From Muribaculaceae bacterium (lineage in GTDB: Bacteria; Bacteroidota; Bacteroidia; Bacteroidales; Muribaculaceae): a stretch of DNA of 20,579 bases. The notes beneath the pieces were generated by a model, which had not been told where the DNA came from, did not search any database, and saw only the letters and a list, made by a program, of their open reading frames with translations. A program made the position numbers and the translations under genes. The stretch is from the NCBI GenBank assembly GCA_016292745.1, contig JAEDFO010000042.1, forward strand, positions 1-20,579, given 5' to 3'. How positions within the stretch are numbered: the first letter of the stretch is position 1; each line of letters begins with the position of its first letter. Shown here piece by piece: positions 1 through 7,008 of this stretch.

Positions 1-586
1 CGCGTTCAATTTTTATGAGTTTTACATCGAAGATGAGGGTGCTGTGCGGGCCGATAACCGGGCCGGCGCCTTGGCTTCCGTAAGCGAGCTCCGATGGGAT
101 GTAGAGCTGCCATTCGGCTCCTTCGCTCATAAGCTGGAGCGCTTCAACCCAACCTGGGATAACCTGGTTTACACCGAAAGTGGCTGGTGCACCGCGTTCA
201 ACCGAGCTGTCGAATACGGTACCGTCGATAAGGCGACCGGTGTAGTGCACAGTAACCTTGTCGTTGGCTGAAGGATGGATTCCGTTTCCTTCCTTGACGA
301 TTTTATATTGCAGGCCTGAAGCGGTGACTTTCACGCCCTCTTTCTTGGCGTTTTCCTCGAGGAAACGCTTTCCGACTTCGCGGTTCATTTCCACTTGACG
401 CTTTTCGAGTTCGGTGAAGAATTCGGTAACCACTTGCTTGGCTTCGTCGATAGTCATTTCGGGCTTTGAGCCGTCGTACACAGAACGAACAGCGGCGGCG
501 AAATCGTCGACGTTGAGTTCCTGGATGCCCGAGCCTTTGAAGTTGTTGCCCATGCTCAAGCCTAATGCGTAGCTTAATTTGTCCAT
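1..586 (-). CDS. FKBP-type peptidyl-prolyl cis-trans isomerase (partial, C-terminus beyond window edge)
   Basis: Catalyses cis-trans isomerisation of prolyl bonds, acting as a folding helper. I translated this minus-strand frame by hand from the ATG at 586-584; 195 codons lie in the window and the frame is still open at base 1. Residues 1 to about 95 match the helical FKBP N-terminal dimerisation domain (start MDKLSYALGLSMGNNF). Residues from about 105 form the FKBP catalytic domain, with VTVHYTGRLIDGTVFDSS, VIPGWVEALQLM and QLYIPSELAYG visible, ending in FDVKLIKIER at the edge. Family members are roughly this length, so only a few residues should be missing. There is no signal peptide, so the protein is probably cytoplasmic, unlike the secreted Mip-type relatives. 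It is transcribed alone from its own promoter at 635-665. Codon choice is that of a well-expressed gene. Confidence 0.93.
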   Translation of the reverse strand, partial: MDKLSYALGLSMGNNFKGSGIQELNVDDFAAAVRSVYDGSKPEMTIDEAKQVVTEFFTELEKRQVEMNREVGKRFLEENAKKEGVKVTASGLQYKIVKEGNGIHPSANDKVTVHYTGRLIDGTVFDSSVERGAPATFGVNQVIPGWVEALQLMSEGAEWQLYIPSELAYGSQGAGPVIGPHSTLIFDVKLIKIER

Positions 587-634
587 GTCAAAAAAAATAA
601 TGAGGTGTAATTGTTAGTCTTACATTTTGCGGTG

Positions 635-665
635 CAAAGATACTGCAAGTGAAGATAAGAATAAA
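635..665 (-). promoter_or_regulatory. Bacteroidota-type promoter for the FKBP isomerase gene
   Basis: On the minus strand TATCTTTG (642-635) is an exact match to the -7 consensus TAnnTTTG. TTTA (665-662) sits 19 bases upstream and differs by one base from the -33 TTTG box. The start codon follows about 48 bases downstream. Confidence 0.6.
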
Positions 666-706
666 CAATAACTAAAAGATTTATTGTTTTTTAAATTAGT
701 GCTTAT

Positions 707-740
707 CCTTCCGGCGGCACCTGTGAGAGCTGCCGGAAGG
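707..740 (-). terminator. Hairpin downstream of leuS
   Basis: Arms CCTTCCGGCGGC (707-718) and GCTGCCGGAAGG (729-740) pair over 12 bp with one G-U wobble around a 10-base loop, 19 bases past the leuS stop. The run of T on the minus strand directly after the stem is poor, so termination may be inefficient or the hairpin may mainly protect the 3' end. Confidence 0.6.
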
Positions 741-758
741 AAGATTTGCTGAAATCGG

Positions 759-3530
759 TTAAACCACAACGTTGACAATCTTGTTAGGCACCACGATAAC
801 TTTCTTCGGGGTCTTTCCGTCGAGCCATCGCTGAGCACCGGCATCGGAGAGCGCGATACGCTCTACTTCGTCACGAGGGGTGTCGATTGGGACGCTGATG
901 TTGTAACGAGGTTTGCCGTTGAACGAGACGGTGTAGTTAACGTTAGCTTCCTTGAGGTATTCCTCGTTGCAAATGGGCCACTTAGCGTCGCACACGGTAG
1001 AGTCGGCACCGAGAGTGTGCCAGAGTTCCTCGGCGATGTGAGGCGCGAACGGAGCGAGGAGCACAATAACTTCGCGGAGGATTTCGCGCGAGTGGCACTT
1101 CTGTGCTGCGAGTTCGTTGACACAAATCATGAATGCACTGATAGAAGTGTTGTAGTTGAAGTGCTCGATGTCCCAGGTAACTTTCTTGATGAGCTTGTGG
1201 AGCGACTTGAGGTTGTCGGCGGAAGGCTTGGCATCGTCGATAATGATATTGTCGGCGTTGTAGAAGAGGTTCCAGAGTTTCTTGAGGAAACGGTGTACGC
1301 CGTCGATGCCCTTAGTATCCCAAGGTTTGCTTTGCTCGATAGGACCGAGGAACATCTCATATAGGCGGAGAGTGTCGGCACCGTAACGGTCGACGATATC
1401 GTCGGGGTTAACGACATTGAACATCGATTTCGACATTTTCTCGACGGCGTTGCCGCAACGGTATTTTCCGTCTTCGAGAATAAACTCGGCAGTTTCGAAT
1501 TCCGGGCGCCAAGCCTTGAAACGTTCTGTGTCGAGGATGTCGTTGTCAACGAGGTTTATGTCGACATGTATTTCGGTGGTGTCGTACTGGTCCTTCAGGC
1601 CGAGCGACACAAACGTGTTGGTGTCCTTGATTCGGTAAACGAAGTTGCTGCGACCCTGAATCATTCCCTGGTTGATGAGTTTCTTGAAAGGCTCGTCTTC
1701 GCACACGTAACCGAGGTCGAAGAGGAATTTGTTCCAGAAACGGGAGTAGATGAGGTGTCCGGTGGCGTGTTCGGTACCGCCGACGTAAAGATCGACATTT
1801 CGCCAGTATTCATCAGCTTCTTTCGAGACGAGAGCGTTGCTGTTGTGCGGGTCCATGTAGCGGAGGTAGTATGCCGATGAGCCGGCAAATCCCGGCATGG
1901 TGCAGAGCTCGAGGGGACGACCGTTGGGGGCAGTCCAGTTTTTGGCACGGCCGAGTGGTGGCTCGCCGCTTTCAGTAGGGAGGAACTTGTCGACTTCAGG
2001 GAGCTGGAGTGGCAGGAGTTCTTCCGATAGAGGCTGTGGCTGGTTGTTCTCGTCGTAATAAATCGGGAATGGCTCACCCCAATATCTCTGACGGCTGAAG
2101 ATGGCGTCGCGGAGGCGGTAGTTAACCTTTACCTTTCCGATTCCGGTCTGAGCGATGAATTCCTTGGTCTTGGCGATTGCTTCTTTCACCTGGAGCCCGT
2201 CGAGGCTGAGGCGTTCGTTGCTGGAGTTGGTCATGATGCCTTCTTTTGCATCGAAACTTTCCTGGCTGACGTCGCACCCTTCGATAAGCGGGATAATCGG
2301 GAGGTTGAAGTGACGAGCGAAAGCATAGTCGCGGCTGTCGTGGGCAGGCACTGCCATAATTGCGCCGGTACCGTATCCAGCGAGAACGTAGTCGCTGATG
2401 TAGATAGGAATTTGCTTTCCGGTAACGGGATTTACAGCATAAGAACCGCTGAACACACCCGACACTTTCTTGTCGATCATTCGTTCGCGTTCGGTTTTGC
2501 GCTTGGTTTCGGCAATGTATTCGTCGACAGCGGTGCGGCACTCAGGCGTGGTAACCTTGTCGACATATTGGCTTTCGGGCGCGAGGACCATGAATGTGAC
2601 GCCGAAAATAGTGTCGGCACGAGTGGTGAAAATCAGCAGGTGTTCGTCGGAGCCAACGAGTGGGAACTTCATTTCGGCACCTTCGCTGTATCCAATCCAG
2701 TTTCGTTGAGTTTCCTTGAGCGAGTCGGTCCAGTCGATTGTATCGAGGCCACGGAGCAGACGACCGGCGTATGCGCTTACGCGAAGACACCATTGGTACA
2801 TGAGTTTCTGCTCAACGGGATAACCGCCGCGGATAGAGAGGCCTTCGCTCACCTCGTCGTTGGCGAGCACTGTTCCGAGTTTTGGGCACCAGTTTACCAT
2901 TGTGTTGCCGAGGTAGGCAATACGGAAGTTCATAAGGATGTCGTTTTTCTCTTTTTGAGAGAAAGCGTTCCATTGTTCGGCTGAGAATTCCACTTCGGCG
3001 TTAGTGGCGGCGGTGAGGTTGGCGGTTCCGAATTCCTCGAAGTGCTTTACGAGGATGTCGATGCTTTGTGCGCGGTCGGCGGCAGTGTCGTAGTACGATT
3101 TGTACATCTGCAGGAAAGCCCACTGAGTCCATTTGTAGTAAGCCGGATCGCAGGTTCGGATTTCGCGGTCCCAGTCGTAGCAGAAGCCGATTTTGTCGAG
3201 CTGCTGACGGTAACGGTTTATGTTATTGACGGTAGTCACCTCGGGGTGCTGACCGGTTTGTATTGCATATTGTTCGGCGGGCAGGCCATAGGAGTCGTAT
3301 CCCATAGGATGCAGGACGTTGAATCCTTGCAGACGCTTGTATCGGCTATAGATGTCAGAGGCAATGTAACCGAGCGGATGACCCACATGGAGTCCGGCGC
3401 CGGAAGGATAAGGGAACATGTCGAGGACATAGAACTTAGGCTTGGAAGAGTCGATTTCAGTTTTATACGTTTTGTGCTCTTTCCAATATTTTTGCCAACG
3501 GGTCTCTATTTCTTTAAAATTATATTCCAT
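759..3530 (-). CDS. leuS: Leucyl-tRNA synthetase
   Basis: Class I aminoacyl-tRNA synthetase that activates leucine with ATP and charges tRNA-Leu in the cytoplasm. The 923-residue length fits the Bacteroidota family. The HIGH signature is HVGH at residues 48-51. The editing (CP1) domain shows TTRADTIFG and GYGTGAIMAVPAHD, the latter with the conserved Asp used in hydrolysis of mischarged tRNA. The KMSKS loop is intact at residues 698-702. The C-terminal anticodon-binding part includes LLAPFAPHIAEELWHTLG, and the protein ends in a small basic/valine-rich tail typical of the family. The ATG at 3530 gives the expected start MEYNFKEIETRWQKYW. It is monocistronic, with a promoter-like box about 80 bases upstream and a hairpin after the stop. 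Confidence 0.98.
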   Translation of the reverse strand: MEYNFKEIETRWQKYWKEHKTYKTEIDSSKPKFYVLDMFPYPSGAGLHVGHPLGYIASDIYSRYKRLQGFNVLHPMGYDSYGLPAEQYAIQTGQHPEVTTVNNINRYRQQLDKIGFCYDWDREIRTCDPAYYKWTQWAFLQMYKSYYDTAADRAQSIDILVKHFEEFGTANLTAATNAEVEFSAEQWNAFSQKEKNDILMNFRIAYLGNTMVNWCPKLGTVLANDEVSEGLSIRGGYPVEQKLMYQWCLRVSAYAGRLLRGLDTIDWTDSLKETQRNWIGYSEGAEMKFPLVGSDEHLLIFTTRADTIFGVTFMVLAPESQYVDKVTTPECRTAVDEYIAETKRKTERERMIDKKVSGVFSGSYAVNPVTGKQIPIYISDYVLAGYGTGAIMAVPAHDSRDYAFARHFNLPIIPLIEGCDVSQESFDAKEGIMTNSSNERLSLDGLQVKEAIAKTKEFIAQTGIGKVKVNYRLRDAIFSRQRYWGEPFPIYYDENNQPQPLSEELLPLQLPEVDKFLPTESGEPPLGRAKNWTAPNGRPLELCTMPGFAGSSAYYLRYMDPHNSNALVSKEADEYWRNVDLYVGGTEHATGHLIYSRFWNKFLFDLGYVCEDEPFKKLINQGMIQGRSNFVYRIKDTNTFVSLGLKDQYDTTEIHVDINLVDNDILDTERFKAWRPEFETAEFILEDGKYRCGNAVEKMSKSMFNVVNPDDIVDRYGADTLRLYEMFLGPIEQSKPWDTKGIDGVHRFLKKLWNLFYNADNIIIDDAKPSADNLKSLHKLIKKVTWDIEHFNYNTSISAFMICVNELAAQKCHSREILREVIVLLAPFAPHIAEELWHTLGADSTVCDAKWPICNEEYLKEANVNYTVSFNGKPRYNISVPIDTPRDEVERIALSDAGAQRWLDGKTPKKVIVVPNKIVNVVV

Positions 3531-3607
3531 AGAGGTTTATGATAAATATTTTAATAAAAACGAAGGTAAAAAATGAGGTGATCCGACCAGCAGGCCGGAA
3601 AGCACCG

Positions 3608-3615
3608 CAAAGGTA
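3608..3615 (-). promoter_or_regulatory. -7 box for leuS
   Basis: The minus strand reads TACCTTTG, an exact match to the Bacteroidota -7 consensus, 78 bases upstream of the leuS ATG. No convincing -33 TTTG is found at the usual 19-21 base spacing, so strength is uncertain. Confidence 0.5.
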
Positions 3616-3681
3616 GCATAAAATTTCGTAAGTTGAAGCAGATGAGGTGCTCAATCGAATAAAAAGGGCGAAAGGGAAGGA

Positions 3682-3730
3682 TAAAAATAGAAGAAGGATA
3701 GCGCCGTTCTAAGCGGAGCCATCCTTCTTC
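3682..3730 (-). terminator. Intrinsic terminator of the fhs-to-hemD unit
   Basis: Arms at 3690-3706 and 3714-3730 form a stem that starts with 10 perfect pairs (GAAGAAGGAT with ATCCTTCTTC) and continues with two mismatches. On the minus strand the stem is followed at 3689-3682 by a T-rich TATTTTTA tract. It lies 37 bases beyond the hemD stop and is the clearest minus-strand terminator in the window. Confidence 0.8.
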
Positions 3731-3766
3731 GTGAAATATAACGTATCTATCTATTGTGCAGAGAAG

Positions 3767-4522
3767 TTATTTCTTTTTGTTCGACGATTTCAGGTATGTG
3801 TCGATAGCTGCGGTAATAGAGGGCATCTGAGTGGTCGGCGCTTGGATGTCGAGGCGCAGTCCGGCATCTTTTACAGCCTGAGCTGTAGCGGAGCCGAGAC
3901 ACCCGATAGCGATTTCGCCTTGATTGAAGTCGGGGAAGTTCTTTTTCAGGGAGTTCACACCGGCCGGGCTGAAGAATATAAGCATATCGTAGTCGAACGG
4001 TTCATCGGGAGTGAAGTCGTTGCTGACAGTACGGTACATAATAGCCTTTGTGCATTCGATGCCATATTGCTCAAATACTTCGATGTCGTCCTTGTGAACG
4101 TCGGAGACAGGGAAAAGGAATTTCTCCTTGGCGTGCTTTGTAAGAGCGGCAATAAGCTGCTTGTCGTCGAGCTTGCCAGAAACGCCGAAGAAAATTTTGC
4201 GTTTGCGATATTGGATGTATTTCTGCAGATAAAGAGAAATTTGTTCGGTGGTGCAGAAATATTTCATTGTATCGGGAACTGTAAAGCGAGTTTCTTCGCA
4301 AATACGGAAGAAGTGGTCGATACTTGTTCGAGATGTGAAGATAATGGCCGTGAAATCGGGGATGGAAACTCTTTGCTGGCGAAAATCTTTGGCTGAAATA
4401 CCTTCAACTTTAATAAACGGTCGGAAAACGATATCCACACCGTATTTTTTGGCAATGTCGAAATATGGAGATTTGTCGGAAGCCGGTTGCGGCTGAGATA
4501 CCAAAATTTTCTTTACTTCCAC
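3767..4522 (-). CDS. hemD: Uroporphyrinogen-III synthase (HemD-like)
   Basis: HemD closes hydroxymethylbilane to uroporphyrinogen III with inversion of ring D in tetrapyrrole synthesis. The 251-residue protein shows the expected two-lobed, weakly conserved pattern: an N-terminal KKILVSQPQP start, IIFTSRTSIDHFF in the first lobe, then DMLIFFSPAGVNSLKK and AIGCLGSATAQAVKDAGL in the second lobe. These are the family's most recognisable stretches. It begins 12 bases after the DUF4271 gene, a pairing common in Bacteroidales, and is the last gene of the unit before a strong terminator. A promoter-like box inside the preceding gene (4608-4615) could also drive it. No other tetrapyrrole gene is in the window, and many Bacteroidales are haem auxotrophs, so its true substrate or role should be treated with some caution. 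Confidence 0.88.
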   Translation of the reverse strand: MEVKKILVSQPQPASDKSPYFDIAKKYGVDIVFRPFIKVEGISAKDFRQQRVSIPDFTAIIFTSRTSIDHFFRICEETRFTVPDTMKYFCTTEQISLYLQKYIQYRKRKIFFGVSGKLDDKQLIAALTKHAKEKFLFPVSDVHKDDIEVFEQYGIECTKAIMYRTVSNDFTPDEPFDYDMLIFFSPAGVNSLKKNFPDFNQGEIAIGCLGSATAQAVKDAGLRLDIQAPTTQMPSITAAIDTYLKSSNKKK

Positions 4523-4534
4523 GTAGTCAATTAG

Positions 4535-5398
4535 TTAAGATTGTAGATAATTGCACAAATTAACTGCTGCTGCAATGAAAAACAATACAGGAACAATTTC
4601 AATGGCGCAAAGGTACAAAATAAATGGGAAAAGCATTGGGATTTTTTTGAAAAAAATTCTAAACCCTTTGATAATGAATACGAATCGGGAAGAAATGAAC
4701 AGAATAAGAGCCAAAGTGGCCATAGCCGCAACTGTGGTGTCGGAGCCTATTGAAGCCATTGTTGCAAGGAGGATAAAAGTGAAACCAACGATAGCCAGCG
4801 AGGCATTGTTTCCGTCGATCCAGAGCTTGCTGTGTTCGTGGTCGGAGAAAGTGAAGGCGAGCACTTTATATGCCAGCAACTGGAACAGTATAAGAGCGGC
4901 ACAAGTGGCAATGCAGACAAGCACCGGCATAATTGAGTTGTGAGCCGAGACAGAGAAGAGTCCATTGCTGCAGAGCAGAAAATACAGGATTATGCCGCCG
5001 GAAATGCAGGTGTTTGCAATCAGGTTGGTGATGACGAGAGTTTCGTTGATGGTGCGGTCCTTGAATACGTCGTTGTGCATGTTGAGCGAGAAAAGGTTTC
5101 GGACAATGGTAGAGAGGTACCGGAAACCGCGGCGGAAACTGAAAGCGACGAGGAGGAAAGAAATTGTTAGCAACAGCGAAGTGCCGCTGGAAAAGAACGC
5201 TGAGAATTCAGGTTCAACGGCGTTGAGCGGCTTGTGATGCTCGATAACTGGAATTTGAGCTACCTCGATGAGCTGAGAGTGGCTGGAGACCGAATCGGGG
5301 ACAACTCCGTCGGGATATAAGGCCGAGAACACAGAGTCGGCAGCCAGGGAGTCGGTGGCAGTTGAATCGGGATGCAATATGACGTTATTGTGAGGCAT
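4535..5398 (-). CDS. DUF4271-type integral membrane protein
   Basis: Function unknown. The 287-residue protein has a soluble, acidic N-terminal stretch of about 65 residues followed by roughly six hydrophobic helices (near residues 68-88, 118-142, 152-180, 198-216, 220-242 and 254-277), so it should sit in the inner membrane. Between helices it has short basic loops such as FSFRRGFRYL and IIKGFRIFFKKIP. The assignment to DUF4271 rests on its size, its topology and its place directly before hemD, a pairing recurrent in Bacteroidales. It starts two bases after the stop of the LOG-family gene, which suggests translational coupling. Its final codons overlap a possible promoter for hemD. Confidence 0.8.
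   Translation of the reverse strand: MPHNNVILHPDSTATDSLAADSVFSALYPDGVVPDSVSSHSQLIEVAQIPVIEHHKPLNAVEPEFSAFFSSGTSLLLTISFLLVAFSFRRGFRYLSTIVRNLFSLNMHNDVFKDRTINETLVITNLIANTCISGGIILYFLLCSNGLFSVSAHNSIMPVLVCIATCAALILFQLLAYKVLAFTFSDHEHSKLWIDGNNASLAIVGFTFILLATMASIGSDTTVAAMATLALILFISSRFVFIIKGFRIFFKKIPMLFPFILYLCAIEIVPVLFFIAAAVNLCNYLQS
4608..4615 (-). promoter_or_regulatory. Possible internal -7 box ahead of hemD
   Basis: The minus strand reads TACCTTTG inside the last part of the DUF4271 coding region, about 86 bases upstream of the hemD start. The same 8 bases form the -7 boxes of leuS and fhs. The -33 region is T-rich but has no clear TTTG, and the bases also encode protein, so this may be chance. Confidence 0.3.
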
Positions 5399-5400
5399 AA

Positions 5401-5988
5401 TCAGTATTTGTCGGCAATAATACGTGATTCGTTTTTATTATATGATACGAGGAAATCGATAGCTTCGTCGGCCGAGGATGCCACATGCCAAAGCCGTCGG
5501 TTGTCAGGAGCCATCAGGTGGTTGTCGATAGCAGTGTCGAGCATGCCGATAAGCGGCTCGAAATAGTTGTCGACGTTAAGGAGTACAATAGGGTGGCAGG
5601 AGATTGACAGCTGGCGCCATGTTATTGCCTCGAGGAGTTCCTCGAGAGTCCCTACCCCACCGGGCATAGCCACGATGGCGTGTGCCAGTTGTGCCATTTT
5701 TAGTTTTCGGGAGTGCATGTCGGGGGTGACGATGGTTTCGGAAAGAGCCGGATATGCCCAACCTTTGTCGACCATGAACTGAGGTATAACGCCCACTACT
5801 GTACCTCTTGCCTCGAGGGCGCCATCCGACACGGCCCGCATGATGCCCGCCCGCCCGGCACCGCACACAATTGCAGCACCGTGCTTGGCAGCCAACTGAC
5901 CGAAACGGAATGCCTCATCGCAGAGCCGCTTAGGTGTTGCAGGGCTTGATGCCCCGAAAATGCATATGTTTTTCCCGTTTAAATCCAT
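5401..5988 (-). CDS. LOG-family protein (TIGR00730-type nucleoside 5'-monophosphate phosphoribohydrolase)
   Basis: LOG-family enzymes have a Rossmann fold and hydrolyse the N-glycosidic bond of nucleoside monophosphates, classically cytokinin riboside monophosphates; in bacteria the physiological substrate is often unknown. The 195-residue protein has the standard length. Visible motifs are the N-terminal FGASS segment, CGAGRAGIM near residues 43-50, the MHSRK motif at 91-95 with its catalytic Arg, and PGGVGTLEE at 109-117 with the catalytic Glu. It overlaps the end of the epimerase gene by 10 bases and is followed after two bases by the DUF4271 gene, so the three are surely co-transcribed. 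The family name often given is lysine decarboxylase-like, but no decarboxylase features are present. Confidence 0.92.
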   Translation of the reverse strand: MDLNGKNICIFGASSPATPKRLCDEAFRFGQLAAKHGAAIVCGAGRAGIMRAVSDGALEARGTVVGVIPQFMVDKGWAYPALSETIVTPDMHSRKLKMAQLAHAIVAMPGGVGTLEELLEAITWRQLSISCHPIVLLNVDNYFEPLIGMLDTAIDNHLMAPDNRRLWHVASSADEAIDFLVSYNKNESRIIADKY

Positions 5989-6989
5989 TTGTTTTCCTTA
6001 TACCAGTCGATAGCGTCCGAAACACCTTGTGCGAGGGAGTGTTTAGGGCAGAAACCGAAATCGTTGATGGCATCGGAGACGTCGCAGCACCAGTTACGCT
6101 GCCGCATAATCTTGAATTTGTCGCGGTTTAGAGTGCTGGGCTTCAGAGTTATGGTACCCCACAGCTCGGCAAGGAACGAAACGACGTAGAGCATCCAGAT
6201 TGGCACTTTTATGGGTATAACGAATCGCTTGTGCAGCTTTTCGGCCACAATTTTGCGAAATTCGTCCTGTGAATATGCACGAGGTTCGGCTATGATGTAT
6301 GTTTTGCGTGCAGCGTTGCTTTCGAGAGCATCGAAAATGGCATCGGCGAGGTCGGTAACGTAGATGAAAGTAAGCATCTGCCGACGGAATCCCACGCTGA
6401 AGTCGAAACCGCGCTTAATGCTCTTCATCATCATGAAGTAGTCCTTTTCGTGCGGGCCGTAAACGCCGGTGGGTCGAAAAATAATGTATGGGAAGCCGGG
6501 CCGGGTAGACAGATAGGTTTCTGCCTTCATTTTCGAGAGGCCGTATCGGGTGTTAGGGTGTGGGATGTCGCGAGTAGACATCGGGGTGTATGAATCTTCG
6601 TCGCCCGGACCGACAGCGCTGAGGCTGCTCATGAGCAGGAATCGCTCAGGGACAGCATCGAGGGATGTCAGGGTGTCGACCAGCAACTTCATGTAACCGT
6701 AGTTTATTGAATTGAAGTCGTTGAAGTTGTTGCATTTGGTGGCACCGAGATTGTGGACCACGAAGTCCCATTTGCCATTTACGGCGATGGCGTCGGCCAT
6801 CTGAGAGCGGAAAATGGCGGCATCGCTGAAATCGAGTTCAATGAAATTGATTCGTTCGTCGGTGAGATACTTCCGCGACGTTGATTTTCTGACGGCAGCC
6901 CAGGTTTCGTAGCCACGGTTAAGTGCTTCGGCAACAATAAATCCTCCGATGAAACCTCCCGCACCAGTTATTAGAACACGCTTTGCCAT
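5979..6989 (-). CDS. NAD(P)-dependent epimerase/dehydratase (extended SDR family)
   Basis: A Rossmann-fold oxidoreductase of the extended short-chain dehydrogenase type, probably acting on a nucleotide sugar or similar substrate; the substrate cannot be read from the sequence. The cofactor motif is TGAGGFIGG (residues 8-16, the GxxGxxG pattern). An acidic stretch ELDFSD (51-56) follows the third strand, HNLGATK is near 79-85, the catalytic serine region MSSLSAVGP is at 120-128, and the catalytic YGLSK (Tyr149, Lys153) is intact. A characteristic IIFRPTGVYGPHE segment follows. The 336-residue length is normal. The gene begins 19 bases after fhs and overlaps the LOG gene by 10 bases. Bacteroidales often keep such an epimerase next to DUF4271-hemD, but no shared pathway is obvious. 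Confidence 0.93.
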   Translation of the reverse strand: MAKRVLITGAGGFIGGFIVAEALNRGYETWAAVRKSTSRKYLTDERINFIELDFSDAAIFRSQMADAIAVNGKWDFVVHNLGATKCNNFNDFNSINYGYMKLLVDTLTSLDAVPERFLLMSSLSAVGPGDEDSYTPMSTRDIPHPNTRYGLSKMKAETYLSTRPGFPYIIFRPTGVYGPHEKDYFMMMKSIKRGFDFSVGFRRQMLTFIYVTDLADAIFDALESNAARKTYIIAEPRAYSQDEFRKIVAEKLHKRFVIPIKVPIWMLYVVSFLAELWGTITLKPSTLNRDKFKIMRQRNWCCDVSDAINDFGFCPKHSLAQGVSDAIDWYKENKWI

Positions 6990-7008
6990 AATTAAAGAGA
7001 TATAAAGT

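Noticed and set aside
2310..2984. 224-codon plus-strand open frame inside leuS
   Set aside because: Antisense to well-conserved leuS motifs and without any family resemblance.
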